Source: PLanc-01 sp965603165 (GTDB lineage: Bacteria > Planctomycetota > Phycisphaerae > Sedimentisphaerales > Anaerobacaceae). From it: a stretch of 64,000 nucleotides of DNA. The notes beneath the pieces are model-generated. The model had not been told where the DNA came from and made no database searches. It saw nothing but the letters and a program-made list of their open reading frames with translations. Within the stretch, counting starts at the first letter, position 1; each line of letters opens with the position of its first letter. The stretch spans positions 1 to 64,000 of the forward strand of contig CBFDBY010000010.1 in assembly GCA_965603165.1 (NCBI GenBank), in the 5' to 3' direction. Below, piece after piece: positions 9,501-17,954 of the stretch. A program made the translations under genes and the position numbers.

Positions 9501-10396
9501 TTCTGGCGGGCCCGGGCCAGCGCGTGACGTGTGCCGATGGTGAGACGGCCGATTCCGTCCTGACGGGCTTTACCATTGCCGAAGGCAGTTACGGCGTCTT
9601 CTGCAGCGACTCCACGCCAACAATCAGCAACTGCACCATCACGAATAACGTCGCCGCGGGTGTCAAATCGTGGAATGGAGCGAATCCTGTACTCACGCGT
9701 TGTGAGATCGTCGGCAACGGGTTGGGCGGTGCAATGTGGGCCCGCCTGGACAACCGGTTTGCCCGTCGGAATCTTGGCACGTTCCTCAATTGTCTGATCG
9801 CAGGCAATCGAGGTACGGGCATTCTGGGTGGCGTCCTGACGGTCGAGAACTGCACGGTCGCCGACAATCTCGGGCTTGGCATTGACTGCTCGCTGGCGAC
9901 CATCGCGAATTCGATCGTCTACTTCAACAATGAGGGAGATGAGAACCTCAAAGTGAACGACGCAAAGTCCCGCGTGGCGTACACGGATATCCAGGGCGGC
10001 TGGGCCGGCGAGGGTAATATTGACGCCGACCCGCTCTTCATCGTTCGTGGGGAATGGCTCGCCCCGAGTGCAGCGGCGGAGGCGATGGAAACAGGCGGCA
10101 GGCCTTTACCCACGGCGTCGCTTGCCTCCGGCCCCGGATCGAACTGGGTTACCGGCGATTATCATCTAAAGAGTGGAGGGTGGTCGTGGGACGTACTCCA
10201 GGAAGCGTGGTCATGGGATAACGAGACCAGCCCGTGCATCGACGCGGGCGATCCCGCTGTGTCGATCTGTGAGGAACAACCCTGCGAGGCCGATGGCCCG
10301 TTCAGCGAGCGCTCGTCTGTGAATGTCCGAATCAATATGGGCGCTTACGGGGGCACACCCGAAGCCAGCCTTGCCCCGCGTACCGAGATGCCGTAA
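6536..10396 (+). CDS. Secreted parallel beta-helix protein with two PKD/REJ-like domains and an internal propeller
   Basis: This 1286-residue protein starts with a signal peptide (MRRVLYSGFILLVFLGSVSTAA). Domain order from sequence: a right-handed beta-helix (about 25-375) beginning VRHVPNEYPSIQRAINDCNDG, with repeated GFTITGG and SPTIT turns; two PKD/REJ-like Ig domains (about 383-565) opening ASAGADQ and ANAGVDR; a WD/TolB-like propeller (about 565-910) with repeats such as GNKIVWAHH and GHIAVWTDE; then a second beta-helix (about 911-1280) that again begins with a repeated-event phrase (KRYDYIQHAIDAVDE). No PEP-CTERM or other sorting signal is visible at the C-terminus. AAAGGA lies 6-7 bases before the ATG. 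Beta-helix folds often bind or cleave polysaccharides, but no catalytic residues can be named here. Confidence 0.82.
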   Translation: MRRVLYSGFILLVFLGSVSTAAVRHVPNEYPSIQRAINDCNDGDTVIVSPGIYYETINFSGKNIVLTSTDPNDPKVVGYTIINADADGTVVTFENRETRRAVLTGFTITGGFGTLTEWSGEYDKYFEGAGIYCRNASPTITKNVITNNHGPFSDQQVGDRYVYTYSDGGGIYCTGGARIAHNVIYNNSAFAGGGIYAGASDVADNIIYKNSAYWGGGVYIYSGSLVNNTIVNNDCSKDPQYGRGGNVYAYISYSDNLVVANNNICGATSGGGLYYSMKPRSDAIRFNNLWNNAPANYGFEDTRTYDAIYGEQADWTGRFGNISADPLFADPWGNDFHLQPISPCVSAGDPNAVPGQTATDIDGDPRVFAMRVDIGADEHIGYVKPLASAGADQHVMAPEPVTLDGGGSYFSDPNGPKTYEWSQTRGPTIELSDATAEGPSFTPPAEGWYVFELVVGDGQHISEADRILVVVGNEQPVANAGVDRLLPVTEYAMLDGSKSSDADPPDGLTYMWTQIEGPNVTLQAANTAAPYFQCLEEGIYGFELVVSDGFVDSEPDTVKLEASAWTLGGEFAEVTDYEAGDFYHPDVAGTTVVFAGGEYSAGLWTVGCMDTQSGRMEIFDVGAVDAMPKIDGHRVVWTAGSTTGRVCTSVALGDRITGQAALLRAATATESYGYPAISGNKIVWAHHRNVNTQNAANYAESLYDIGGVDIADQASPIYFTIAEQVGRGEPFPYIANYRYTNDEPVDICGDIVVWEGDGDIFGADLSDLSDIKVFPICTAPERQHDPAVSGHIAVWTDERDDVGDIYAADISDPDNIREFEVWVGPGWQLQPDIDGPLIAYLDGDDYYGDIRTCCLTREYGVTHFPLGGSRAHYYGSGPQIDGSTIVWQYSSRIRMVSFDFAYSLTEGPIQNLATGKRYDYIQHAIDAVDESVSAPAPSRSGRTNGAAVADGVVITVEPGIYNDKVRFKGKNLLLTSVDPEDTAVRAATILAGPGQRVTCADGETADSVLTGFTIAEGSYGVFCSDSTPTISNCTITNNVAAGVKSWNGANPVLTRCEIVGNGLGGAMWARLDNRFARRNLGTFLNCLIAGNRGTGILGGVLTVENCTVADNLGLGIDCSLATIANSIVYFNNEGDENLKVNDAKSRVAYTDIQGGWAGEGNIDADPLFIVRGEWLAPSAAAEAMETGGRPLPTASLASGPGSNWVTGDYHLKSGGWSWDVLQEAWSWDNETSPCIDAGDPAVSICEEQPCEADGPFSERSSVNVRINMGAYGGTPEASLAPRTEMP

Positions 10397-10453
10397 CGGT
10401 CGTGAACGACAGCACGCTCGTACGTCGTCGCTCGGGCATGAGGTCTCCCGACC

Positions 10454-10481
10454 TTGACACAGACGCTGTTATCGCTACAAT
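10454..10481 (+). promoter_or_regulatory. Sigma-70-type promoter for the acyltransferase gene
   Basis: TTGACA (10454-10459), a 16-base spacer and TACAAT (10476-10481) make a near-consensus promoter. The expected transcription start is at about 10488, immediately before the ATG at 10489, so the mRNA could be leaderless. Confidence 0.55.
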
Positions 10482-10488
10482 TAGGGTG

Positions 10489-11535
10489 ATGGTCGAGCAG
10501 AAGAAACGTAAGAAGAAGAAAAAGAAGCCCAATCCCGTCCGCGACTGGCTTCTGTATGTAGCCGTGCGGGTCCTTGTCATTTTTCTCTATCTCTTCGACG
10601 TCGAGACGAACCTCAGATTCGCGTGCTTCCTCGGCGACCTCCTGTGGAAGTACTACCATCGCGGGCGGCAGAGAGCGCTGGACAATCTGCGCGCGAGCTT
10701 CCCGGAGAAATCGGAGGAATGGATCCGGCAGACCGGGCAACGCAGCTTTCAGCAATTGGTCATGCTGACGATCGACGTGCTCTTCACGCCTCGGCTCGTC
10801 CGAAAGCACAACTGGCGGCAGTACTCGCGCTACAAGAACGCCGAGCACGCCAAGTGGCTGATGCAAGAGCGCAAGGGCCTGCTGATGGTGACGGGACATT
10901 ACGGCAACTTCGAGATCATCGGCTATCTCATGGGCCTGTTCGGCTTCGATCTTTACAGCATCGCGCGCCCGTTGGACAACAAGTACCTGAATCGTTTCCT
11001 GTACGGCGTGCGCGAGCGGCGCGGGCAGAAGCTGCTCGACAAGAAAGGCGCGGCCCAGATGATGCCGACATTCATCGAGCAGGGCAGCACGCTCGGCTTT
11101 ATCGCAGACCAGGATGCGGGCAAGAAAGGCGTCTTTGTCGATTTCTTCGGACGAAAGGCCAGCACGTACAAGAGCATTGGCCTGCTGGCGATCACGTATG
11201 AGCTGCCCATCGTCGTAGGCTACAGCCGGCGTGTCGGCAACCGCTTCTTCTTCGAGTTGGGGATGACGCGGATCATTTTCCCACGCGAGTGGGCCGACAA
11301 GGACGACCCGCTTACGTGGGTCACGGCCGAGTACAGCAAGGCGATGGAAACGTTCATCCGCGAAGACCCGTCGCAGTACTGGTGGGTGCACCGCCGCTGG
11401 AAGACCCGGCCGAAGGAGGAACGCAAGAGAGCCCAAGCGGTTGCGACGCCTATCGGTGAGAGTGGTTCCAGCGCTCAAGTTGTCGGCGCCGGCCCGGCCC
11501 GGTTGGCGGACCAGAACTTCCGGGCAGGCTGCTGA
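10489..11535 (+). CDS. LpxL/HtrB-like lysophospholipid (lipid A) acyltransferase
   Basis: This 348-residue membrane-associated acyltransferase matches the family that adds secondary acyl chains to lipid A precursors at the inner membrane. It has one N-terminal hydrophobic segment (about 20-36), the catalytic HX4E motif in GHYGNFE (His137, Glu142), a GFIADQDAG block and a C-terminal QYWWVHRRWK, all typical of LpxL. An unusual basic run (QKKRKKKKKKPNP) precedes the membrane segment. I place the start at the ATG at 10489. A GTG at 10402 would extend the frame by 29 residues that look unrelated to the family and would lie upstream of the promoter at 10454. The gene implies lipid A or a related acylated glycolipid in the outer membrane. 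The SGNH gene follows after 17 bases. Confidence 0.85.
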   Translation: MVEQKKRKKKKKKPNPVRDWLLYVAVRVLVIFLYLFDVETNLRFACFLGDLLWKYYHRGRQRALDNLRASFPEKSEEWIRQTGQRSFQQLVMLTIDVLFTPRLVRKHNWRQYSRYKNAEHAKWLMQERKGLLMVTGHYGNFEIIGYLMGLFGFDLYSIARPLDNKYLNRFLYGVRERRGQKLLDKKGAAQMMPTFIEQGSTLGFIADQDAGKKGVFVDFFGRKASTYKSIGLLAITYELPIVVGYSRRVGNRFFFELGMTRIIFPREWADKDDPLTWVTAEYSKAMETFIREDPSQYWWVHRRWKTRPKEERKRAQAVATPIGESGSSAQVVGAGPARLADQNFRAGC

Positions 11536-11552
11536 TTCGGAGGAGTCTGGAC

Positions 11553-12965
11553 GTGAAGGCAAAGATCGCATTCCTGGCGGCGCTTGTCATATCGATCACC
11601 ACCGTCTCTGCTGAAGCGAAACTTGTGGCTTGCATCGGAGACAGTATCACCTACGGGGCGGGCATTTCCGACCGAACCAACAACAGCTATCCGGCCCAGT
11701 TGCAGCGGATTCTGCAACAGTACGATCCGGCCTGGGAGGTGCGCAACTTCGGGGTCAGCGGCGCGACGCTACTGCGCCGCGGCGACAAGCCCTACATCCA
11801 GGAGACGGTCTACGGCAGCGCCCGGGCCTCCAATCCGGATATCGTCGTCATCAAGCTGGGAACGAACGACTCCAAGCCGCAGAACTGGCAGTACAAGGAG
11901 GATTTTGTCTCCGACTACGGCAACCTGATCGATGTCTTTCGGGCATTGCCGAGCAGGCCGCAAGTCTGGATCTGCAAGCCCGTGCCCGCCTTCCGCGTGA
12001 ACTTTGCGATTCGGCCGGAAGTGATCCGGGACGAGATTCTGCCGCTCGTCGACCAGATTTCGCGCGAAAAGCTGGTCCCTGTGATTGATCTGTACACGGC
12101 GTTGCTCGATACAGAGCCTCTGTTCCCGGATGGCATCCATCCAAACGCCGAGGGAGCGGGGCTCATCGCGCAGGCGATCCCTCCCTTTCTTCTGGGCGTG
12201 CGTTTTCTGCCGGATTTCAATGCCGACGGCATCCTGAACCTCCTGGACTTCTCCCGCCTGGCGGTGCTGTGGCGGCAGAGCAGCTCCTCGCTCGATGTGG
12301 CGCCGCCGCCCGACGGAGACGGCATGATCGGCTACAAGGATCTCGCGGGCCTCGCCACGTTCTGGCTGACATACCCTGGCCTCGTGGCTCACTGGAGACT
12401 GGATGAAACCGACGGTGAGATTGCCGCCGACCGGCTGGGCCGATTCGACGGCACGCTACACAACGAACCCGTCTGGCGGCCCGTTGATGGAAGGATTCAC
12501 GGCGCGCTGGAACTGGACGGCCTTGATGACTACATCAGCACGGGCAACGTCCTCAATCCCGCTGACGGCCCGTTCACCGTTTTCATCTGGGTGAAAGGGG
12601 GGCGGCCCGGCCAAGCCATTCTGTCACAATCCGGCCAATCCGACGCCCTCTGGCTTGGCACGGATGCCTCGACCGGTGCGGTGATGACAAGTCTGACCGA
12701 TGGCGCCCGTCTGACGGCTCCGCTCGTTTCGCAGACCGTCGTCACAGACGGTTCCTGGCACCGCTTGCGTCTTGTTTGGGATGGTTCTCATCGCTGCCTG
12801 TACGTGGATGGCAAAGAAGCAGCCGTGGACACACGAAAGCTGGGAACCCTGAGATTCTCGGCAGGTGGCTTCTATATTGGGGCAGGCAGAGCTTTAGAGC
12901 CGGAAGCGTTCTGGTCCGGCCTGATCGACGACATTCGCTTCCACAACCGCGCCGTCAAGCCATAG
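11553..12965 (+). CDS. Secreted SGNH hydrolase with dockerin-like and LamG modules
   Basis: This 470-residue protein begins with GTG at 11553, with GGAGGAG 7 bases upstream, and has a signal peptide (about 20 residues). The SGNH/GDSL esterase domain shows GDSIT (Ser31), the GTND block (Asn near 105) and the C-terminal DGIHPN with the catalytic Asp/His near 190. A dockerin-like calcium segment follows (DFNADGILNLLDF, then PPDGDGMIGYKDL, about 213-270), then a LamG/concanavalin-like domain starting LVAHWRLDETDG to the end. This suggests an extracellular carbohydrate esterase, for example an acetylxylan esterase, with a binding module; the substrate is an inference. It is probably in the transcript of the acyltransferase gene. 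Confidence 0.85.
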   Translation: MKAKIAFLAALVISITTVSAEAKLVACIGDSITYGAGISDRTNNSYPAQLQRILQQYDPAWEVRNFGVSGATLLRRGDKPYIQETVYGSARASNPDIVVIKLGTNDSKPQNWQYKEDFVSDYGNLIDVFRALPSRPQVWICKPVPAFRVNFAIRPEVIRDEILPLVDQISREKLVPVIDLYTALLDTEPLFPDGIHPNAEGAGLIAQAIPPFLLGVRFLPDFNADGILNLLDFSRLAVLWRQSSSSLDVAPPPDGDGMIGYKDLAGLATFWLTYPGLVAHWRLDETDGEIAADRLGRFDGTLHNEPVWRPVDGRIHGALELDGLDDYISTGNVLNPADGPFTVFIWVKGGRPGQAILSQSGQSDALWLGTDASTGAVMTSLTDGARLTAPLVSQTVVTDGSWHRLRLVWDGSHRCLYVDGKEAAVDTRKLGTLRFSAGGFYIGAGRALEPEAFWSGLIDDIRFHNRAVKP

Positions 12966-13098
12966 CCGCCTCCGCGATCAGACGACATCGGGCGACACAA
13001 GAGACACACCTTCGCCGTGCCCGCAGACCGCCGCATAACGGCTCGGGGGTCGCCTCGGGCTTCGGCCAAGCAGAAGATATGCGCGACTCTCAGGCCCC

Positions 13099-13158
13099 CG
13101 GGGACATAATCGCCATCATCCGCTTCGGATCTGTTCGGACGATGGCGTTATGTCCCCG
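13099..13158. repeat. Long imperfect palindrome between convergent genes
   Basis: The left arm (13099-13122) and right arm (13136-13158) pair over about 23 bases with one bulge and one G-T-type mismatch: CGGGGACATAA at the left end and TTATGTCCCCG at the right, around a 13-base loop. It lies between the stop codons at 12965 and 13173. No T-tract follows on either strand, so it resembles a REP or small mobile hairpin more than an intrinsic terminator, although it may still end or protect both transcripts. Confidence 0.6.
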
Positions 13159-13172
13159 AGTGCCCGGTATTG

Positions 13173-14111
13173 TTACTTGAAGTGGTGGACCCAACGCAAC
13201 ACGAACCGCTCGCCGTCAGGGCGATAGTCCGTATCGGACTCAAAATAGAGATTGAAGAACAAATGGTCGTCCTGCGAGAAGCTCCACAGAAAGCCCGGGC
13301 CGATGGCGCAGGCCCTCTCTTTGCCGCTCACGGTGTGACCATCCTCCTCCGACTCGCCCGTCTGCTGGAAATAGTAACCGTTGATGCCGGCTCGCAGCTT
13401 CTTGGGGATCACTTCATACGCGGTGGCAAAGTTGACGTGCCACGCCTCACCCGCTTGCGTGTCATCGGCACCCGACCCGATGAAGGGATCATGGTTCTTG
13501 GCATTCCACAGGTAGTGCACGCGCCAGGACGTCGTCAGTTTCGGACTCCAGAAGAACGTGCCCGCCCAATACGGGTTGAACGAGAAGACGTTGCTGCCGG
13601 GATTCAAGGGCTTTTCATCGTCATACTTGCCCACGGGCCAAATCGTCTGGAATTCGACGCGATGCATAAAGATCGGGCCATTCTTGCCCATGATCGGGTC
13701 CCACTGGAGATACGGGCCGACCAGGACGTCGCCCAAGCCGCCGCCGTTGTCCGCCAGCGTGCCGTTCTTGTCTGTGGCGTCCATGCAGACGAGCGGCACA
13801 ATGACGTCGAGGCCCCACTTGCCGCCGAACAGCAGCGGTGTATCAGACTGGTAGATGAACTGATTGAGGCTGACCCAAACATCCACCTCCGCGTTCGAGG
13901 CAGGAGGACCGCCAGGACCAATAGGCGCATTCGAGAATTCGTCGGCCGTGTAGTACTGGAAGTACTCTGTAAAGTAGAAGCCGGGGCCGGCCGGTGGGCC
14001 ACCGTCAAGGAAACTGGTGAGGCCAAGGTTGACGGCTGGCTGATCGTAGGCACTCGCCGAGCCCACCAGCAGGGCGCACACCACAATCAAGATACAGTAC
14101 ATTCGCTTCAT
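13173..14111 (-). CDS. Outer-membrane beta-barrel protein of the MetA-pathway / phenol degradation type
   Basis: This 312-residue protein has a signal peptide (MKRMYCILIVVCALLVGSASA) followed by an aromatic, glycine-rich beta-strand pattern and ends in VLRWVHHFK, with a terminal aromatic strand as expected for an outer-membrane barrel. The sequence style (FYFTEYFQYYTA, GGLGDVLVGPYLQW, GPGFLWSFSQDDHLFFNLYFE) matches the Phenol_MetA_deg family (SphA-like). The start at 14111 is set by AGGAGG 6 bases upstream. A TTG at 14129 in the same frame would sit on top of that site. The role is presumably channel or uptake of small or lipidic molecules. It stands alone on this strand. Confidence 0.7.
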   Translation of the reverse strand: MKRMYCILIVVCALLVGSASAYDQPAVNLGLTSFLDGGPPAGPGFYFTEYFQYYTADEFSNAPIGPGGPPASNAEVDVWVSLNQFIYQSDTPLLFGGKWGLDVIVPLVCMDATDKNGTLADNGGGLGDVLVGPYLQWDPIMGKNGPIFMHRVEFQTIWPVGKYDDEKPLNPGSNVFSFNPYWAGTFFWSPKLTTSWRVHYLWNAKNHDPFIGSGADDTQAGEAWHVNFATAYEVIPKKLRAGINGYYFQQTGESEEDGHTVSGKERACAIGPGFLWSFSQDDHLFFNLYFESDTDYRPDGERFVLRWVHHFK

Positions 14112-14559
14112 AGTGGACCTCCTAAACAAGAACCATCACAGGGCAATGCGGCTGGCCCGCACGGCAACTTCGTAATAGACTGTTCCGCAACAGGGGAATT
14201 GTCAACCATAAATCGAAAATCTTCCAGCACCGATGTTCCTGTCCTGCCTGCACGGTGCTTCAGAAATGCGACGAGAGCCATCCCGTTGTGGCCGTCCGGC
14301 TGCCGGCATGCCGTGCCTTCTTCTCTTGTGTTTGCGTGCGGCCACTGGGATTGGCCCGTTGCCCCGCGTGTGCCGATCGTCGAGCGAGCAACCATACGAG
14401 TCTCCAAATCGCCGTCGAATAGAGCGACTCGGATAATTGTGGAATCTGGGACGTGAGAGCATGTGGAATATGGGTAATGTTGGCGGCCTTCATCGTGTCA
14501 GGTGGCAGCGTGTGACACCGAGTCTGCGGGCACGGGAGTATGCAGCGTTGTCATCAGAC
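14112..14559. other. Intergenic stretch, no gene recognised
   Basis: This 448-base gap separates two minus-strand genes. A TTGACA hexamer occurs on the minus strand at 14200-14205, but no good -10 lies at 16-18 bases from it. Short frames here have no recognisable content. The promoter of the barrel gene is expected in this stretch. Confidence 0.4.
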
Positions 14560-15384
14560 CTACCGGCTGATTGAGGGCACCTTTGGTCTGCTGCTATTCG
14601 GATCGGCGCGGCGGTCTTCATCCCGGATTTGCCTCCTTCGGTACTGAACGTACGCTGCGCGCATCGCCACATACGGATCCACAGCCGCCGACTTGAGCAT
14701 TTCGTATTCTCCGATATGTAGTGAGCCCTGGTTGACGCCGCGCAGGGCGGACATGCCGATCGCAAGTTCCGTAGGTTCGACGTACCGAACCGGATTCAAG
14801 AACTGGTTGCCTAACATGCCCAGCGAATCCCGCAAGGTCGAAGGGCCGAGCAGCGGAAAGACCACGTAACATCCCTCGTCCAGACCATACACGGCCAGAG
14901 TCTGCCCCAGGTCCTCCTGGGCCGGCTCCAGACCCCACTGATCGCGTGCCGGGTCACCGAACCCCAGCACACCGACCGTAGTGTTGATAGCGAAGCGGTG
15001 CACCTCGGTCCCGGCCTCCGAGCCTTTGCCCTGCAGAAGGCAGTTGACCACACGTGACGGAGTCCCCACGTTGTGAAAGAAATTGCCGATGCCTATGCGA
15101 ACCGGTTCGGGCACCACACCGGCGTAAGTCTCGGTGACGGGCTTTACCATCCAGAAATATGCCGTGTCGTTGAAACCGAACATGATCCGATTGATGGACT
15201 CCAACGGGTCCGGGATAGTCACCTGCTGGCGAAGGATATCCTCCTCCAATTCATCGATGGCCGTTCCGCCCGGAGAATTGACGTCCGAGAGCCCGGGGGC
15301 CCGCGCTTGCGAACGATTCTGGGGAGCGGTCGCACAACCCGCTCCTGCGACAATTCCGGCTAAGATCAAGAAGTAAGTTCTCAT
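14560..15384 (-). CDS. mlaA: MlaA (VacJ) outer-membrane lipoprotein
   Basis: This 274-residue lipoprotein belongs to the MlaA/VacJ family, which removes mislocalised phospholipids from the outer leaflet of the outer membrane. The signal ends AGAGC, with the lipidated cysteine at residue 17. Family signatures follow: PDPLESINRIMFGFN, then PVRIGIGNFFHNVGTP, GFGDPARDQWGL, and LAVYGLDEGCYVVFPLLGPS. The start codon overlaps the stop of the RND gene by 4 bases (15381-15384), so the two are translationally coupled. With mlaC also in the operon it forms a lipid-trafficking set without the usual MlaFED ABC genes. Confidence 0.93.
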   Translation of the reverse strand: MRTYFLILAGIVAGAGCATAPQNRSQARAPGLSDVNSPGGTAIDELEEDILRQQVTIPDPLESINRIMFGFNDTAYFWMVKPVTETYAGVVPEPVRIGIGNFFHNVGTPSRVVNCLLQGKGSEAGTEVHRFAINTTVGVLGFGDPARDQWGLEPAQEDLGQTLAVYGLDEGCYVVFPLLGPSTLRDSLGMLGNQFLNPVRYVEPTELAIGMSALRGVNQGSLHIGEYEMLKSAAVDPYVAMRAAYVQYRRRQIRDEDRRADPNSSRPKVPSISR

Positions 15385-17954
15385 CGGTCATTCTCCGCAT
15401 CGTCTTCCTTGAGTTTAGGCTCCTTGCCATAGGGCTTGATCACGACGAGCAATTGCGGCAGCACGGTCAACGAGGCCAGCAGCGCCATGGTGATCGCCAG
15501 CACGGTCAAAAGGCCAAAGTACACCGTGGGAACGAAATTTGACAGGCTCAGGATGGAAAAGCCGATGGCCAGTGTCACCGTCGTATAGTAGATGGCATGG
15601 CCAATGCTGTCATGCGATCGGTGCAAGGCCGTCCGATAGCTCCCCGTGGCTTCGACCTCGTGCTTGAACCGGTGGATGTAGTGGATCGTGTCGTCGTCGG
15701 CCAGGCCCACGCCGATAGCGGCGATGGTGATCGTCATCATATCCAGAGGGATGCCCAGCCAGCCCATCACACCGAGCACGCAACTGATCGCCAGCACGTT
15801 CGGGAAGATCGCGATGATCGCGATCCGCAGGGAGCGGAACACGATCACGAAGGTCCCCATCAGAAAAAGCATGGCAAAGCCGAGGGTGGCGATCTGGGAA
15901 GTGTACAGGCTCTGGAGCATGTTGTTGTACAAGACCAGAATGCCGGCCAGGTGCGCCGACTCGCCCGGGAAGCCAAGCCTGTCGGTCAGATCCGTCCGGA
16001 TCTTCTTCAGCAGCTCGTTCCGCCTCAAGGAAGGATCAGAGTCCCGAATGCGCACGGTGAGCCGCGCCTGATTGTGCTCCACGGAGACGTAGGGCGCCAC
16101 CACAATCTGTCTGAGCTGATCCGGTATCTTGTCGAACAGCAAGGCCAGCTCTACACTGTCCAAGGGCTTGCAGCCGTTGAGACGCTCGATCATCCGGACC
16201 AGGGTCACCACCGACAGGACCTTGCCCGTCTCCGGCAGGCCGTCAAGGTAGTTGTGGACGGCCGCGATTCGGGCCATCTTCTCCGGAGTGAACCAATACT
16301 TCTTTTTGGCTTCGTCCGCTGCCGTGTCGAACTCCTCGAACTGATCGAACACGGTCTCCTCGCTCGTTTCGGCTACAGACAAAGGTGCTTCTGGCGCTGG
16401 TTCCTCGAAGTCAACGACCACGTCCAAAGGTGTGGTCCCGCCGAGCTGCTGGTCCACAACCTTCATACCCTGGTAGATCTCCGTGCTTGGCTTGAAGTAG
16501 TTGATGAAACAGTTCTCGACCTGGAGCTTGCGGATCCCGACGGCGTTGACGGCCAGCAACACCAGGCTGCCCACAAGAACCAGCGGGCCGTGGGCAACGG
16601 TGAAGCGGCCGAGCGCCGGGGTCAGTTGCCACCTGGGCCGTCCGCTCGACCAGGGTCTGTCCCTTGGCAGGAGCATTAATACGGCGGGCAACAGCAGGAA
16701 CGGCACGAGGATGGAAATGCCCACCCCTACGACCATGATGTAGCCGAAGTCGATCACCGGCCGGATGTCGCTGAAGAGCAGGGACGCAAACCCGGCCATC
16801 GTGGTCAGGCCCGAATACACGCACGGCCGTAGCATGGCGCCGATCGTGGCGTCGATCAATTCATGTTGACCGATCTCGGGTTGGCTCGCGGCCAGCTCTC
16901 GGTAGCGAACCATCAAGTGGATGGTCATGGCCAGCGTGATGATCAGTTGCAGGGCGATGAAGTTGGAGCTGACCACCGTGACTTCCCAACCGAACCAGCC
17001 CAGGAACCCAATGGTGCACGTTACGGAAACCAGGCAGACCGACATGGGAAGCAGGACCCAATAGACCCTGCGGAAGATCACCGCGATGGTGAGCACCAGC
17101 AACAGAAACACCGCGGTCCCGAAAACCCGCAGGTCGTTCTTGATGAGGCTGATCATGTCGTCGGCAATCATGCTCACGCCGCCCAGGAACAGGGTCCCGT
17201 GCGGCCGATAGCGGTCCATGATCGAGCGGATGGCCAGGATGTTGCTGTGTCGCCGTCGGCGAACCTCGTCGCGGTGCCGGGCAAACTGCCGAACGACCTC
17301 CTTGAGTTCGACCCGCTCCGCCGCCGTCAACGAGCCCGCCGCCTTCTTCTCACGCAAGGCATTTCTCCGTTGCAGGAGCTTGGCGTAGCGATGGTCGCGG
17401 CCGAAGGTGACTAAGACTACCGTGGTCTTCAAATCCGGGCTGACCAGTTGATCCTGGTACAGGGGGCTTTGCGTCAGTTCCTTCCTGGCCAGAGCCTTGT
17501 CCACGTCCGGCGACTCCAGAGTGCGGGTCGTCGAGCCCAGTTCATCGAGAGGGATGGGCGGACTCTCCAGCAGAGGCACGTCCAGGATCGTTCGCACAGA
17601 CTCGGCGATGCCCAGCCGCTTCAGGTCGTCTCGAAGGCTCGCCAACACGTCCAACGTTCTGTCGGAGAACAGGTCCTCCTTGGGCGTGAACGTCAAGGCC
17701 AGGAAGTCACTGCTTCCATACCGGGACGAGACCTGCCGCGCGTACTTGAGGTCTCGGTCGTTCTCCAGAATCAGCGTCTCGGTAGATGCATCCAGCCGGA
17801 ACCGTGCGGCCCCAAATCCGAAAAAGACGATCGCCGCCAGCAGGCACGCAAGCACCACCTTCGGATGTCTCAGGACCACCCGGTCGAAAAGACACTGCGC
17901 CAGCGAGCGATCCTCCCTCGCGACGTCGGCTCGATGGAGTAAATCGCGCATCAT
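15381..17954 (-). CDS. RND/MMPL-family exporter, HpnN-like
   Basis: This 857-residue inner-membrane protein has the RND layout: a first membrane helix (about 33-52), a large periplasmic loop, a membrane bundle (about 270-430), a second single helix (about 455-475) and loop, and a final bundle (about 655-840). GVGLADDDTIHYIHRF in the last bundle is the typical MMPL/HpnN relay stretch. The length fits the HpnN-type exporters that move hopanoids or other lipids to the outer membrane. It overlaps mlaC upstream (17951-17954) and mlaA downstream (15381-15384) by 4 bases each, so the three proteins are very likely a functional unit. Whether the cargo is hopanoid or phospholipid cannot be read from sequence. 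Confidence 0.87.
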   Translation of the reverse strand: MMRDLLHRADVAREDRSLAQCLFDRVVLRHPKVVLACLLAAIVFFGFGAARFRLDASTETLILENDRDLKYARQVSSRYGSSDFLALTFTPKEDLFSDRTLDVLASLRDDLKRLGIAESVRTILDVPLLESPPIPLDELGSTTRTLESPDVDKALARKELTQSPLYQDQLVSPDLKTTVVLVTFGRDHRYAKLLQRRNALREKKAAGSLTAAERVELKEVVRQFARHRDEVRRRRHSNILAIRSIMDRYRPHGTLFLGGVSMIADDMISLIKNDLRVFGTAVFLLLVLTIAVIFRRVYWVLLPMSVCLVSVTCTIGFLGWFGWEVTVVSSNFIALQLIITLAMTIHLMVRYRELAASQPEIGQHELIDATIGAMLRPCVYSGLTTMAGFASLLFSDIRPVIDFGYIMVVGVGISILVPFLLLPAVLMLLPRDRPWSSGRPRWQLTPALGRFTVAHGPLVLVGSLVLLAVNAVGIRKLQVENCFINYFKPSTEIYQGMKVVDQQLGGTTPLDVVVDFEEPAPEAPLSVAETSEETVFDQFEEFDTAADEAKKKYWFTPEKMARIAAVHNYLDGLPETGKVLSVVTLVRMIERLNGCKPLDSVELALLFDKIPDQLRQIVVAPYVSVEHNQARLTVRIRDSDPSLRRNELLKKIRTDLTDRLGFPGESAHLAGILVLYNNMLQSLYTSQIATLGFAMLFLMGTFVIVFRSLRIAIIAIFPNVLAISCVLGVMGWLGIPLDMMTITIAAIGVGLADDDTIHYIHRFKHEVEATGSYRTALHRSHDSIGHAIYYTTVTLAIGFSILSLSNFVPTVYFGLLTVLAITMALLASLTVLPQLLVVIKPYGKEPKLKEDDAENDR

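Noticed and set aside
10402..10488. GTG start for the acyltransferase
   Set aside because: It gives a non-family extension and lies before the near-consensus promoter.
14112..14129. TTG start of the outer-membrane barrel gene
   Set aside because: It overlaps the AGGAGG site that serves the ATG at 14111.
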